From positions 1,054,001 through 1,118,000 of the forward strand of contig NZ_AP022583.1 of NCBI RefSeq assembly GCF_010731635.1: a stretch of 64,000 nucleotides of DNA. Direction: 5' to 3'. The notes under the pieces are model-generated. The model had not been told where the DNA came from. It saw only the letters and a program-made list of their open reading frames with translations, and searched no databases. Every line of letters begins with the position of its first letter. Position 1 is the stretch's first letter. Positions 26,979-36,973 of the stretch are shown here, piece by piece. The stretch is from Mycobacterium noviomagense. Its GTDB lineage: Bacteria > Actinomycetota > Actinomycetes > Mycobacteriales > Mycobacteriaceae. The position numbers were made by a program, and so were the translations under genes.

Positions 26979-28091
26979 TCACGCGATTGCGTTCACCGCC
27001 GTGGCGAGTTTGTTTTTGAACGAGTCCGGCAGCGGAATGTATCCGTACTGGTCCAAGCCGTCTTGACCGGCGCCAATTGTGGCTTGCATAAACGCTTTTA
27101 CAGCCGCCCCGGTGGCGGAATCCGGATACTTGGAACAGACTATTTCATACGTCGCCAGCACCAGCGGATAGGCGCCGGACTGCGTCGGCTTGTAGAACGA
27201 CGTCGTGTCGAGCACCAAGTCATTGCCCTGTCCTTTGAACCTGGCCCCGTCGATCGTCTTGCGGACGGAGTCGGTGGTGATCGCCACCGGATCGGAGCCG
27301 GCTGACGTGATGATTTGCGCCATGCTCAGCTGACGACCCACCGCGTATGACCACTCGTTGTAAGTGACCGCCCCGTCGGTGCTCTTCACCGCAGCTGACG
27401 TGCCGTCATTGCCGTTGTACCCGTCGCCGACACCGCCATGGAAAGTCTCGCCGGTGCCTTTGCCCCAAGCGCCGTTGGATGCGTCGTCGAGGTAGTCCTG
27501 GAAGTTGGCTGTGGTACCGGACCTGTCGGTGCGGAAGATGACGTGTACAGGTGTTGCGGGAAGGTCGGTATCGCTATTGAGCGCGTGGATTGCCGGGTCG
27601 TTCCACATCGTGATGCCGCCGTTGAAGATTTTCGCCGTGGTCGGGCCGTCCAGGTTCAGCGTGCTCACGCCTTTGACGTTGTAGGTGATCGCGATCGGGC
27701 CGAACACTGCCGGCAGGTCCCACGCCGGCGAACCGCACCGCGCCGCTGCTCGGTCGGGCTCACCCTTCGTCGGATTCAGCGGCTTATCGGAACCCGCCAG
27801 ATCAGTTTCGTTACTGGTGAACTGCTCCACCCCCTTGCCCGAGCCGTTTGCCGCGTAGTCGAGCGTGTAGCCGGGGCATGCCCGGATATACGCGTAGACA
27901 AATTGTTCGATGGCGTGAACTTGCGCGGTCGATCCGCTGGCATGGAGTTTCTTCTTGCCGCCGCAATTGACTGGTGTCGACCCGCCGTTGGATCCCGCCG
28001 ACGACGTGTTTGCGTTGCTACCGCAGCCCGATAACACCAGTGCGCTGACAGCCAGCACACTCAGCGCGGCGCCGAACCGGTGGTTGAACAC
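26979..28091 (-). CDS. pstS2: Phosphate ABC transporter substrate-binding lipoprotein PstS
   Basis: A 370-residue PstS lipoprotein with lipobox VLSGC (C23). It is a close paralogue of the protein at 21932, with shared segments such as [42 protein letters not shown] and [10 protein letters not shown]. Start GTG. It lies upstream of pknD on the same strand, as Rv0932c (pstS2) does in M. tuberculosis. The two paralogues probably differ in affinity or expression. PstB, which follows this block in M. tuberculosis, is absent here; an alpha/beta hydrolase takes its place. Confidence 0.93.
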   Translation of the reverse strand: MFNHRFGAALSVLAVSALVLSGCGSNANTSSAGSNGGSTPVNCGGKKKLHASGSTAQVHAIEQFVYAYIRACPGYTLDYAANGSGKGVEQFTSNETDLAGSDKPLNPTKGEPDRAAARCGSPAWDLPAVFGPIAITYNVKGVSTLNLDGPTTAKIFNGGITMWNDPAIHALNSDTDLPATPVHVIFRTDRSGTTANFQDYLDDASNGAWGKGTGETFHGGVGDGYNGNDGTSAAVKSTDGAVTYNEWSYAVGRQLSMAQIITSAGSDPVAITTDSVRKTIDGARFKGQGNDLVLDTTSFYKPTQSGAYPLVLATYEIVCSKYPDSATGAAVKAFMQATIGAGQDGLDQYGYIPLPDSFKNKLATAVNAIA

Positions 28092-28145
28092 ACCGCGAAT
28101 ATACGGCGGTTCGGAGGTGAACGGAGCGTGAACGGTCGCGCGCCG

Positions 28146-28964
28146 CTAGAGGAAATCGAGCAGAAGTTCGTTGACTACGTCGGCCTTCTCGATTTGCGGG
28201 CAGTGGCCGGCACGATCTACCACCTCCCGGCGGCCGCCGTCGATCTGCTTGGCGATTTCGGCGGCCCATCCGGCCGGTAGGAGTTTGTCGTCGCCTCCCT
28301 CCACGACCAGCGTGGGCACGTCGATGCGCTCGTACGGTCGTGCGCTGGACGCAGCGGGCGGCGGCGGCGCACCGGGGCGGCGAAACCGCGCCGCGGCCAC
28401 CGCCTCCCACGCTCCAGGAGCGGTGCTCGACTCGTAACGGCGCCGCACGTACTTGTCGTCGGCGGGATAGCTGGGGTCGTAGAACAATGCCTCGACGATG
28501 CGGCGCATGGCCGGCAGGGTCGCGTCGTACTCGTAGAGCGCCTGCATGTACTGATTGCGCTGGAGCTCTCCGCCGCCGCAGATGACCACCATGCTCCGCA
28601 CCGGCAGCCGCGGCGCATCCGACGTCGCGTCGGTGAGCAGCATGATGGCACCCATCGAGTTGCCGACGAAGTGCGCGGAGTTGATCCCCAACTCGACGCA
28701 CAACCGCGCAACATGCCGAATCCGCATGCCGCGCCCGTCGTTGAAGTCGATGACTTTCGCAGACTCGCCGAAGCCCAACAGATCCGGGCCGATGACGCGA
28801 TGGTGCTCGGCCAGCGCCGCAATGTTGCGTTCCCAACCGATTTCGGCGCTGGCGCCGAATTCGCCGCCGTGCAGCAACACCACCGGGTCGCCGTGCCCGG
28901 CCTCTAAGTAGTGGGTGAGCAGCCCGTCGACTACTGCCGTTTTTCGCTGAATGCCCGTACTCAT
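28146..28964 (-). CDS. Alpha/beta hydrolase (meta-cleavage product hydrolase-like)
   Basis: A 272-residue alpha/beta-hydrolase. The oxyanion region is VVLLHGGEFGASAE, the nucleophile elbow is GNSMGA, the acid is in EGGDDKLLP, and the histidine is in RAGHCPQIE. The pattern resembles C-C bond hydrolases such as BphD, HsaD or MhpC. It is the last gene of the nine-gene minus-strand run that begins with an MhpC-like hydrolase, so the pathway may hydrolyse two different ring-fission or ester intermediates. It overlaps the flavin reductase gene by four bases. Confidence 0.88.
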   Translation of the reverse strand: MSTGIQRKTAVVDGLLTHYLEAGHGDPVVLLHGGEFGASAEIGWERNIAALAEHHRVIGPDLLGFGESAKVIDFNDGRGMRIRHVARLCVELGINSAHFVGNSMGAIMLLTDATSDAPRLPVRSMVVICGGGELQRNQYMQALYEYDATLPAMRRIVEALFYDPSYPADDKYVRRRYESSTAPGAWEAVAAARFRRPGAPPPPAASSARPYERIDVPTLVVEGGDDKLLPAGWAAEIAKQIDGGRREVVDRAGHCPQIEKADVVNELLLDFL

Positions 28965-29545
28965 TCCGTCCCGCGGGCAGGAGGTGCAAACGTGACCAAT
29001 TGCGTTGCGAGCAACTCAAGTTGGCTCTTGATCGTCATATCGGTCAATTCGCCGTTCTCGTCCCAGATCCGGTCCGCGGAGTTGATCGCCACACCGAGTG
29101 GGGTCGGCCAGGCACGCAGCGCGTGTCCGATGCTGCGCAGATGGTTGAGCGTACCGACGGAGGCCTGCCAGCCGTACGCACAGGTGATGCAGCCCCAAGG
29201 GGTGTTGTCGAGATAGACGCGCTGGTCTTCTCGCAAGTCTTCGATGTAGTCGAGGGCGTTTTTGATCAGCCCCGACACGCTGCCGTGGTATCCGGGCGAG
29301 GCCACCACGACAGCGTCGGCATCGCGAAGCGCGCGGACCAATTCCGCAGCTTTCGGGGTGCGTTCCAGCTCGTGCGGACTGTACATCGGCAGATCGAGAT
29401 CCTTGCCGCAGTACAGCTTGGTGCGCCCGCCTTGTCGCTCGACGGCCGCCAGGCAGTACCGCAGTGCCCGTTCGGTCGACGAGTTCGGCCGTAAGGTGCC
29501 ACCGATCCCGACGATGAGCGGTCCTTGGGTCTTGCTTGCAGTCAT
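28961..29545 (-). CDS. NADPH-dependent FMN reductase family protein
   Basis: A 194-residue flavodoxin-fold protein. The FMN phosphate loop is GTLRPNSSTERAL near residues 16-28, and a second flavin-contact segment is SPGYHGSVSGLIKNALDYIE. Such enzymes supply reduced FMN or reduce quinones. The gene overlaps the downstream alpha/beta hydrolase (ATGA). It sits two genes below the luciferase-like flavin enzyme, which could use its reduced flavin if it is FMN- rather than F420-dependent (inference). Confidence 0.88.
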   Translation of the reverse strand: MTASKTQGPLIVGIGGTLRPNSSTERALRYCLAAVERQGGRTKLYCGKDLDLPMYSPHELERTPKAAELVRALRDADAVVVASPGYHGSVSGLIKNALDYIEDLREDQRVYLDNTPWGCITCAYGWQASVGTLNHLRSIGHALRAWPTPLGVAINSADRIWDENGELTDMTIKSQLELLATQLVTFAPPARGTE

Positions 29546-29557
29546 GAACGCACCTAC

Positions 29558-30547
29558 TTACTTGATGGCGATCGGATTCACTGGCGAGCCCACGGCGCCA
29601 ACGACTCTCAGCGGTGGGGCGATGAGCTGGAATTCGTAGACACCGTCGTTGGCGCAGTCTTCGGCCAGCGCGGTGAGGTCCCAGTATTCGCCGAGCATCA
29701 AGCCCATGTCGCGCAGGCAGAGCATGTGCATCGGCAAAAACGTGCCCTCGACCCCGGATACCGGATCTTCGACCATGAGGTTGTCGGCGGCGACCGCCGC
29801 GACGTCGTGGTCGTAGAACCACGATGCACACCGCCAATCCAGCCCGGATCCAGGCTCGCTGCCGTCGCCGGTGGCCAGAAACCTTGCCCACCAGCCGGTG
29901 CGGATCACGACGATGTCACCGCGCCCGACGCTCACATGCTGAGCCCGTACGACTTCGTCCAGTTCCTCGGGCGTGACCGGATTGCCCGGCTCGAGAAAGG
30001 TTTCCACGCCGCGGTGCCGGACGAGGTCGAGCAGCACACCGCGAGACGTGATGCCTTTGCCGTCGACCTTGTCGATACCGCAGTGGTACGCCCCGAAGCT
30101 GGTCACCGAGCTTGCCGGAAAGCCGTTGTAGAGCTGGTCGTCGTAGTAGACGTGAGACAACGCATCCCACTGGCTGGCCGCCTGCAGCGGCATGATGATC
30201 ATGTCGTCGTTGAACCGAAACGGGTTGTCCTGGAAGTACCCGCTCAGTTGGCGCGCCACGGTATTGCGGGCCCACTCGGGGCCGTAGCGAAGCAGCGTGC
30301 TGGCGTCACCCCCGTCGACCGTCATGACGTGCATCGGGTTGTGCCGGAACTCAAACGCGCCCTGCGGGCCGCCCGACCCGAAGTCGACGCCGAGTGGGAA
30401 CACCTTGCCATGCTTGACCAGGGTTGCCGCTTCCGCGACCTTCTCCGCGGTGATGAAGTTCAACGTGCCCAGTTCGTCGCTCTCACCCCAGCGGCCCCAG
30501 TTGCAGACGTCGCGGGCGACTCGGCGAAACTCGGTCAGGCTGGCCAC
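29558..30547 (-). CDS. Cyclase (kynurenine formamidase-like) family protein
   Basis: A 329-residue protein of the cyclase family, metal-dependent hydrolases that open formyl amides, isatin or cyclic acyl compounds. The signature H-x-G-T-H-x-D-x-x-x-H appears here as PLQAASQWDALSH: both histidines before the Asp are Gln, while Asp and the last His remain. GTG 30547 is chosen; it overlaps the upstream SDR by 13 bases. The frame running up to 30610 has no support. Its role in a ring-degradation operon is probably hydrolysis of a cyclic intermediate, if the altered site is active. Confidence 0.84.
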   Translation of the reverse strand: MASLTEFRRVARDVCNWGRWGESDELGTLNFITAEKVAEAATLVKHGKVFPLGVDFGSGGPQGAFEFRHNPMHVMTVDGGDASTLLRYGPEWARNTVARQLSGYFQDNPFRFNDDMIIMPLQAASQWDALSHVYYDDQLYNGFPASSVTSFGAYHCGIDKVDGKGITSRGVLLDLVRHRGVETFLEPGNPVTPEELDEVVRAQHVSVGRGDIVVIRTGWWARFLATGDGSEPGSGLDWRCASWFYDHDVAAVAADNLMVEDPVSGVEGTFLPMHMLCLRDMGLMLGEYWDLTALAEDCANDGVYEFQLIAPPLRVVGAVGSPVNPIAIK

Positions 30548-31365
30548 GGAGCCGGTCCCTTCTCGAGGTCGCGGGCGATGGCAGCGCCGATGTTTCCTCC
30601 GTCGACCCATACGACTTGGCCGGTGATGTAGCTGGCCGCTCGGCTGTTCAAGAACACCAGCACTGCGGCCTGTTCGGCGGGCTCGGCATTGCGGCCCAGT
30701 GGTTTGGGGATGTCATCCAGGTACTGCTGACCGTACGCGCTGCGCAGCTGATCGAGGATCGGGGTCTCGGTGACGCCCGGCCCGGTGCAGTTGATGCGAA
30801 TATCGTTGGCCCCCAATGGGACAGCTTTCTTCATCGTGTAGAGGATGATGGCCTCTTTCGACAACCGGTAGCCGCCGTCGGCCAGTGCGTCGGGATGAGC
30901 GCGACACCAATCTATCCCCTCGGCCATCGTCTGCGTATGCAGCAGCCCGGCCACCTCCTTTCGATGCTCCTGGTAGGAGGCAGCCGCGAGCGAGGACACG
31001 CTCACGACGGTAGAACCCGCCGACATCTTGGGCGTGATGGCCTCGGTGAGGTGGCGCAGGCCCAGGAAGTTGATGGTCACGACGCGCAACGGGTCACCGA
31101 TCCCCGAGGAGACGCCGGCGACGTTGAACAACGAATCGACCTGACTGCCGGTCGCGGTGACGGCACGGTCGATGGACGCCGGCTCGGTGAGGTCAAGCTC
31201 GTGAAATTCGGCGATCTCGAACGTGGGCTGGCGCATGTCTAGTCCGACCACGTCGGCGCCGAGCTCGGTAAGCTGCTTTGCGACGTGCGCGCCGATGCCC
31301 GACGAACATCCGGTCACTACCGCCCGGCGGCCGTCGTAGCGCCAAAGTTCGTCGATCCGTCCCAT
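30535..31365 (-). CDS. Short-chain dehydrogenase/reductase (3-alpha-hydroxysteroid dehydrogenase-like)
   Basis: A 276-residue SDR with TGCSSGIGAH, GLDMRQ, NVAGVSSG (N-x-A-G type) and YRLSKEA at the active site. A long insertion lies between the catalytic Ser region and Tyr (about residues 125-165). This insertion and the short substrate-side strand recall 3-alpha-hydroxysteroid dehydrogenase/carbonyl reductase. It lies 3 bases downstream of the luciferase-like gene in the mhp-like run. A steroid or terpenoid ring alcohol is a reasonable but unproved substrate. Confidence 0.86.
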   Translation of the reverse strand: MGRIDELWRYDGRRAVVTGCSSGIGAHVAKQLTELGADVVGLDMRQPTFEIAEFHELDLTEPASIDRAVTATGSQVDSLFNVAGVSSGIGDPLRVVTINFLGLRHLTEAITPKMSAGSTVVSVSSLAAASYQEHRKEVAGLLHTQTMAEGIDWCRAHPDALADGGYRLSKEAIILYTMKKAVPLGANDIRINCTGPGVTETPILDQLRSAYGQQYLDDIPKPLGRNAEPAEQAAVLVFLNSRAASYITGQVVWVDGGNIGAAIARDLEKGPAPWPA

Positions 31366-31368
31366 GGT

Positions 31369-32706
31369 TCACGTGGTTCGCTGCTGGTCGGCGGCCGGGT
31401 TTCTGCTGGCCCACCCTTCTTCCTTGAGTTTCTGGGCGGCTTGCTCGATGCCGGCGTTCATCTCGTCCATCGCCAGCGACACCTCGTTCGCGGTGTAGTG
31501 GTCCCGACCAGTGGGCAGGCCGCCGAACGCATAGCTTTCGTCGAACTCCGGAGCTTGCGATTCGGCCCGGCGCGCCTCGACCTTTTCGATGATGGGTTCG
31601 AGCCGCTTCGCCTTTTCGGCCCTTGCCTTCTCGTCGCGTTCGATGAACTCGGGCAACACCTGCTTTCCCATCAGCTCGATCGATTCCATCGTCGCCTCGT
31701 GGCTGCGTGGTGTGAGCAGCAGGATGAGCTCGTCCACGCCGCTTTCCTCGTAGCCGCGAAGGAATTCGCGGACTGTGGCGGGGCTGCCGATCGGGCCTCG
31801 GCCGGGCCCGTAGGCGATGGTCGGATCCTTTTCGATCTCTTCGAGATATCTCTTCCAGACGCCGGTCCGGCCGGGTGTGTGCATACCGGTCATGTAGTAG
31901 TGCATGATGCCGAACGCGAAGAACCCGCCGCCTTTTCCGATGCGTTCGACTGCCTGCTCGTCGGTCGGGGCGACCATCATGGACAGGTCACCGCCGATCG
32001 CGAGGATGTTCGGATTGATCTGCGGTGTCACCGGGGCGCCGTGTTCTTCCAATTCCTTGTAGTAGCCGTTGACGCGTTCGGTCAGCGGCCCTGGCCCGGT
32101 ATACGCGAAACTCAGTGCGCCGATGCACTTTTGCGCAGCCATCTGCACTGAGGCGGGCCGCGTACAGGCGACCCACACCGGAGGGTGCGGATTCTGCAAC
32201 GGCTTGGGAACAACGTTGCGGGGTGGCATGACGACGTGGCGTCCCCTGAACCCGGTAAACGGCTCCTCGATCATGCAGCGGATTGCGACGTCCAGCGCCT
32301 CCTCCCACATCGCCCGCTTGTCGGCGGGATCGATGCCGAACCCGCCCAATTCACCGACCGACGACGACTCGCCCGTGCCGAACTCCACTCGTCCGTTGGA
32401 GAGCAGGTCGAGGGTGGCGATGCGTTCGGCGACCCGCGCCGGATGGTTGACCGGCGGCGGAAGGTGCATGATGCCGAAGCCAAGCCGGATGTTCTTGGTT
32501 CGTTGGCTCGCCGCCGCGAGAAATATCTCCGGCGCCGTCGAGTGGCAGTACTCCTCGAGGAAGTGGTGTTCGGTGAGCCACACGGTGGAAAAGCCGGCCT
32601 TGTCGGCCAACTCGACCTCGTCGAGACCGTCCTGGAAAAGCTTGTGCTCGTCGTCGGGTGCCCACGGGCGCGGCAGTGGAAATTCGTGCAAGAGCGAAAT
32701 CTTCAT
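31369..32706 (-). CDS. Luciferase-like (LLM class) flavin-dependent oxidoreductase
   Basis: A 445-residue protein with the bacterial-luciferase TIM barrel: MKISLLHEFPLP, the ligand region VWLTEHHFLEEYC, IRLGFGIMHLPP, RVEFGTGESSS and PPVWVACTRP. A charged, coiled-coil-like extension of roughly 90 residues follows the barrel (ERDEKARAEKAKRLEPIIEK). Members use reduced FMN with oxygen or coenzyme F420. Being next to an FMN reductase in the same operon favours a monooxygenase of the Baeyer-Villiger or hydroxylating type (inference). Confidence 0.88.
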   Translation of the reverse strand: MKISLLHEFPLPRPWAPDDEHKLFQDGLDEVELADKAGFSTVWLTEHHFLEEYCHSTAPEIFLAAASQRTKNIRLGFGIMHLPPPVNHPARVAERIATLDLLSNGRVEFGTGESSSVGELGGFGIDPADKRAMWEEALDVAIRCMIEEPFTGFRGRHVVMPPRNVVPKPLQNPHPPVWVACTRPASVQMAAQKCIGALSFAYTGPGPLTERVNGYYKELEEHGAPVTPQINPNILAIGGDLSMMVAPTDEQAVERIGKGGGFFAFGIMHYYMTGMHTPGRTGVWKRYLEEIEKDPTIAYGPGRGPIGSPATVREFLRGYEESGVDELILLLTPRSHEATMESIELMGKQVLPEFIERDEKARAEKAKRLEPIIEKVEARRAESQAPEFDESYAFGGLPTGRDHYTANEVSLAMDEMNAGIEQAAQKLKEEGWASRNPAADQQRTT

Positions 32707-32712
32707 ATGCTG

Positions 32713-34431
32713 TTACCTCCGTTGTGACGTCGATTCGCTTGGGGCGGTCCTGATTTCGTTCGCGATGTGTCGAGCTGCGACGTAGCCGAACGTCATGGCG
32801 GGACCGATTGTTGCCCCGGCGCCGGCGTAGCTGCGCCCCATCAGAGCGGCTGCGGTGTTGCCGACGGCATACAAACCGGGCACCACTGTGTCGTCGGGGC
32901 GCAGGACGCGGGCATATTCGTCGGTGCGCAAGCCGCCGGAGGTGCCCAGGTCGCCGAGGATGATGCGAAACGCGTAGTACGGCGGCTTGCCCAGCGGATG
33001 CAGATTGGGATTGGGCAGGGTGGGATCGCCGTAGTAGTTGTCGTAGACGGAATCGCCGCGGTTGAAGTCGTCGTCGTGGCCGGTGCGGGCCAATTCGTTG
33101 AAACGGGCTGCGGTGTCGCCTAATTGGGCGGGCGGGACGCCGATTTTGGTGGCCAGTTCCTCGAAGCTGCTCGCAGCTTTGACCACCCCGGACTCCAGCC
33201 AGTCTTGGGGTACCTTGCGACCGGTCGGCACGGGTGCGCCGGGGATCTTCGGTAGCGGAAGATGCCCGGCGATGACGTAGCGGTTCCAGGACCGGTGGTC
33301 GGTGATCAGCCAGCACGGGATGTGGGTCACGCCGGACTTCTGCCCCTCGATCATGGCGTGGCCGAAGTCCATGTAGGGCGCAGCCTCGTTGATGAAGCGC
33401 TTCCCGGCACCGTTGACGACGAACTGCGACGGCATCATGCGCTCGTTGAGCATGAATTGCAGCCTGCCGTCGGGCCATTGGATCGCGGGAAACCACCAGG
33501 CCTCGTCCAGGAGATCGGTGGACCCGCCGACTTGTTGCCCGGCGCGGATACCGTCGCCGGTGGCGGCCGGGTTGCCGAAGCTCCAGTCGTGGTCCACGAC
33601 CGACTGGTGCTCTTTGCGGTAGGGCAGGTCGTGGTCGAAACCTCCGGTCGCTAGGATGACCCCGCGCCGGGCGTTGATCTGCTGCGCCGCACCGTCTTTG
33701 ATGACGACAGCGCCGGTCACCGACCCGTCGGCATCGGTGGTCAGCTGCGTCATGGGCGCGTCCAGCCACAGCGGGATACCGCGTTCTTTCATCGCCAGCC
33801 GCAGCCGCGCGGCCAGGGATTGGCCGATCGCGGCGACGCGTTCGTCGAAGACGCGCGCCCTGATCATCCGCCACACCAGCTTGACCAGCACCGCCTTGCC
33901 CGTCCAGGACTGGCGGACCTGATAGAACGATCGAAGCTCCTTTGGGCCCAGCCAGATTCCGCGGGGGGCCAGCGCCAGTGGTTGCAGCAGGCGCTGTTCA
34001 TCCTCGCCGAGGGCGCGCAAATCGATCGGCGGCACGTTGATGGTGCTGCCGAGTTCGGAGCCGCCGGGCAATTCCGGGTAGTAGTCGGCGTATCCGGGCT
34101 TCCACACGAATTGCAGCCAGTCGCTGAGCTGTTCGAGGAACGCCATCATTTTCGGTGCCGAGTCGACGTACTGGCGTATCCGCGCCTCGCTGACCTGACC
34201 TCCGGTGATCTGGCGCAAGTACTTCACGACGCCCTCGGCCGACGGGGTGTACCCCTCTCGCCGTTGCGCCGGTGCGCCCGGAACCCAGATGCCGCCACCC
34301 GACAGGGCGGTGGAACCGCCGAAGTGGTGCGACTTCTCGACCACCAGGGTGTCCAGACCGGATGCGTGAGCGGTCAACGCGGCGGTCATTCCACCGCCAC
34401 CAGACCCGACCACGAGCACGTCGACATTCAC
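32713..34431 (-). CDS. FAD-dependent 3-ketosteroid-delta1-dehydrogenase-like flavoprotein
   Basis: A 572-residue flavoprotein of the KstD/fumarate-reductase group. The ADP-binding motif is [13 protein letters not shown], then [23 protein letters not shown]. The second FAD segment is [12 protein letters not shown], and the C-terminal flavin site is [19 protein letters not shown]. The family abstracts hydrogens next to a ketone in ring A of steroids or similar cyclic ketones. It overlaps the MhpB-like gene by four bases (ATGA) and precedes the luciferase-like gene by 6 bases. A paralogue is encoded at 38656. Whether the substrate is a steroid is unknown. Confidence 0.88.
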   Translation of the reverse strand: MNVDVLVVGSGGGGMTAALTAHASGLDTLVVEKSHHFGGSTALSGGGIWVPGAPAQRREGYTPSAEGVVKYLRQITGGQVSEARIRQYVDSAPKMMAFLEQLSDWLQFVWKPGYADYYPELPGGSELGSTINVPPIDLRALGEDEQRLLQPLALAPRGIWLGPKELRSFYQVRQSWTGKAVLVKLVWRMIRARVFDERVAAIGQSLAARLRLAMKERGIPLWLDAPMTQLTTDADGSVTGAVVIKDGAAQQINARRGVILATGGFDHDLPYRKEHQSVVDHDWSFGNPAATGDGIRAGQQVGGSTDLLDEAWWFPAIQWPDGRLQFMLNERMMPSQFVVNGAGKRFINEAAPYMDFGHAMIEGQKSGVTHIPCWLITDHRSWNRYVIAGHLPLPKIPGAPVPTGRKVPQDWLESGVVKAASSFEELATKIGVPPAQLGDTAARFNELARTGHDDDFNRGDSVYDNYYGDPTLPNPNLHPLGKPPYYAFRIILGDLGTSGGLRTDEYARVLRPDDTVVPGLYAVGNTAAALMGRSYAGAGATIGPAMTFGYVAARHIANEIRTAPSESTSQRR

Positions 34432-35369
34432 GGCGCCGGCACCGCCGTTCGGACGGCGAATCCGGCGATCAACTCGGCAGCCGGCTTGTAGTAGCGAACC
34501 ATGGTCCGGTATGGGCCCAGGGCAGCCAGAGCGGCGAATGCGGCTACCCAGGTGCGGATTTCGTGAGCGGAGTCGCCGCCTTCGTGTGAGATGAACGAGT
34601 TGGACCAGTGATCCAGATCGGCCAGCTGTCCCCCGTCGAGGATTTCCAGGAAGCGGTGGTCCCAGGCAGGGTTCAGCGGCCGGCGGTCGCTGCGCCCCAC
34701 GGCGAACTTGTGGGCTGCCTCCATCACCGCCGTTTGCCGGGCGAGCCGCTGCTCGGACGTGATGGGACGGCCGCGCACGATCCGATCGGCAACCTCCGGC
34801 GTCGCGGTCGCCAGCGACGGCATGGGCGGATCATGCGACAGCCCACCGGATCCCACGATCAACACCCGCTGATCCAGGGTTGCCAGGTAGTTGCCGACAG
34901 CGGCACCGAGGGCCCGGGACCGCTGCAGCGGGCCCAGCGGCGTGGCCACCGCGTTGATGAAGATCGGCACGATCGGGCGCGCAGTGGCATCCCCGAACAG
35001 CTTCTCGAGCGGTTGCACGGTGCCGTGGTCGACATCCATGTCGGCCGATACCGCGATGTCGACACCCGCGGCGAGAACAGCTTTGGCGCAGTCGGTGGCG
35101 ACGTTTTCGGCGACATTGAGCTCGCCGGCGTAGGTTCCGTAGTCACCGACCCCTTGGGCGCGCGTGCCGATGCAGAACGGCGGCATGACCTTGTAGAAGA
35201 ACCCGTTGTAGTGGTCCGGGGCGAAGATGACCACGAGCTCGGGGTCGTAGTCGCGGACGAATTCCCGGGCCTGCTCGAGCGCGGAGTTGACGTCGTCAAG
35301 AAGGTCCTGCGACGGCCCGGGCAGATTCAGCATCGGGCTGTGGGACGTACAGCACAGGGCCAGCGTCAC
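34428..35369 (-). CDS. mhpB: Class III extradiol ring-cleavage dioxygenase, MhpB-like
   Basis: A 313-residue LigB-type dioxygenase, close in length to MhpB (314 residues), which opens 2,3-dihydroxyphenylpropionate between C1 and C2. Iron and catalytic segments are [29 protein letters not shown] (His115-like) and [10 protein letters not shown] (His179-like). GTG 35369 is chosen because AGGAGGTGA precedes it by eight bases. The GTG at 35381 falls within that ribosome site. The reading frame overlaps the end of the MhpA-like gene by 74 bases. Confidence 0.9.
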   Translation of the reverse strand: MTLALCCTSHSPMLNLPGPSQDLLDDVNSALEQAREFVRDYDPELVVIFAPDHYNGFFYKVMPPFCIGTRAQGVGDYGTYAGELNVAENVATDCAKAVLAAGVDIAVSADMDVDHGTVQPLEKLFGDATARPIVPIFINAVATPLGPLQRSRALGAAVGNYLATLDQRVLIVGSGGLSHDPPMPSLATATPEVADRIVRGRPITSEQRLARQTAVMEAAHKFAVGRSDRRPLNPAWDHRFLEILDGGQLADLDHWSNSFISHEGGDSAHEIRTWVAAFAALAALGPYRTMVRYYKPAAELIAGFAVRTAVPAP

Positions 35370-36972
35370 CGTCGAAATCACCTCCTCCGCTCAAGGTGAG
35401 GATGTCGAAGAGCGAGGCGCTCAGCTCCCTTGCACGCTGCGCGATGCAGGCGCCGGCGATGCACCGATCGGGGCGCAGAAACAGCACGGAATCGCGGTGG
35501 CTGTCAAACCATTTCTTGAGTTCACCGTCCCGGTCCCCGACGACCACAACGTTGGGGTCGTCGTGACCGGTCCAGTGCAGTTGGGCCAGCGGACGTGCTG
35601 CCACGAACCGCGCACCCAAAGCCTTCCACTGAGAAAACGCTGCGGCGCCCAGGATTTCGCGGGGGTTGTTGTTCCAACACAGCACCGCGAACCAGCCGCC
35701 GAGAACATCGTCGAGCAGCACGTTCTGGGACTCGCGGGTATCGACACGCGGCTGGATGAACAGGGTGCCGACCGGCGAGTCCGAGTGAGGGTCGGTGTGC
35801 ACGACGGCCCCATGCTCATAACGCGGCATCGGCTTGAACCGCATCTCCAGCACATATCGTTTGAGCGACGGCATAACTGACGCCGCGCGGACCAGCAGAT
35901 CACGCGCCGTGGCGACCCTGCGATCCGTCGGCGAGATGACCCGCCCCACCATTGTCGACAGGTCGATCATCGCGCGAGCATGCTTGCGCCGCTCCACGTC
36001 GTAGGTGTCGAGCAGCGCATCGCCGGCCCGTCCAGTTACCACCGCGGCCAGCTTCCAGCCCAGGTTGGCGGCATCGCGGATCCCGCTGTTGTAACCCTGG
36101 CCCTGCCACACCGGCATCAGATGCGCGGCATCGCCGGCCAGCAGCAGACGGCCGCGACGAAAAGCGCCCGCAATCCGCGAGTGATGGGTGTAGATCCGGT
36201 GGCGGATGACGTCGACGCGCTCCGGGTACGGCACGAAGGGCGCCAGCATGCGGGCGAGGAACGCCGGATCCTCGGCCTCTTCGTCAGTTTCGTCGGCGTG
36301 GATCATGAACTCGAAGCGCCGGATTCCGTGGGCGATGGAGATCGAGGCGTACGGGCGCCGCGGGTCGGCGCCGACCTCGCTGTTGGGATGGCCGAGCGGA
36401 TCGTTGGCGATGTCCACGACCAGCCAGCGCGTCGACGACGTCGTCCCGTCGAAGGACACGCCCATCATCCGCCGCGTTGCGCTGCGACCGCCGTCGCAGC
36501 CCACGACGTAGCGCGCCCGCACAGTGGGCTCCCCGTCGCCGCCGACTTCGACAGTGACATCGTCGGCCGTTTCCGAACACGAGGTCATCGGGCGGTGCCA
36601 CCACAATTCGACGTGCTCGAATCGGTCGAGGCCGCTGAGTAATTCGGCGTCGACGAGTGGCTGCACGAACCCGTTGCGTTTAGGCCACCCGAAACGGGCG
36701 TCCGCCGGGGCCATCTCGGCGAGGACCCGGCGCTTGGCGTCGACGAACCGCAGAATCTGGTTGGGCACCGTGTGCGGCAGGATGCGATCGACCAGGCCGA
36801 TCGCCTGGAAAGTGCGCAAGGCTTCGTCGTCGAGCCCGACACCGCGGGGATAGTCGATCAGCGTTTCCCGCTCTTCGAGTATCAGCGTCCGCACGCCTTG
36901 CAGGCCAAGGATATTGGCTAATGTCAGCCCGACCGGGCCGGCACCTACCACAACGACGTCGACATCGGTCAC
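35296..36972 (-). CDS. mhpA: MhpA-like FAD-dependent aromatic hydroxylase
   Basis: A 558-residue class A flavoprotein monooxygenase, close to MhpA (3-(3-hydroxyphenyl)propionate hydroxylase). The FAD motifs are [23 protein letters not shown] (DG motif) and [17 protein letters not shown] (GD motif). A thioredoxin-like C-terminal part occupies about residues 400-558. It hydroxylates a phenolic ring to the catechol cleaved by the next enzyme. Start GTG, 2 bases after the stop of the MhpC-like gene. Its 3' end extends 74 bases into the MhpB-like gene, an unusually long overlap. Confidence 0.9.
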   Translation of the reverse strand: MTDVDVVVVGAGPVGLTLANILGLQGVRTLILEERETLIDYPRGVGLDDEALRTFQAIGLVDRILPHTVPNQILRFVDAKRRVLAEMAPADARFGWPKRNGFVQPLVDAELLSGLDRFEHVELWWHRPMTSCSETADDVTVEVGGDGEPTVRARYVVGCDGGRSATRRMMGVSFDGTTSSTRWLVVDIANDPLGHPNSEVGADPRRPYASISIAHGIRRFEFMIHADETDEEAEDPAFLARMLAPFVPYPERVDVIRHRIYTHHSRIAGAFRRGRLLLAGDAAHLMPVWQGQGYNSGIRDAANLGWKLAAVVTGRAGDALLDTYDVERRKHARAMIDLSTMVGRVISPTDRRVATARDLLVRAASVMPSLKRYVLEMRFKPMPRYEHGAVVHTDPHSDSPVGTLFIQPRVDTRESQNVLLDDVLGGWFAVLCWNNNPREILGAAAFSQWKALGARFVAARPLAQLHWTGHDDPNVVVVGDRDGELKKWFDSHRDSVLFLRPDRCIAGACIAQRARELSASLFDILTLSGGGDFDGDAGPVLYVPQPDAESARAVAGPS

Positions 36973-36973
36973 G

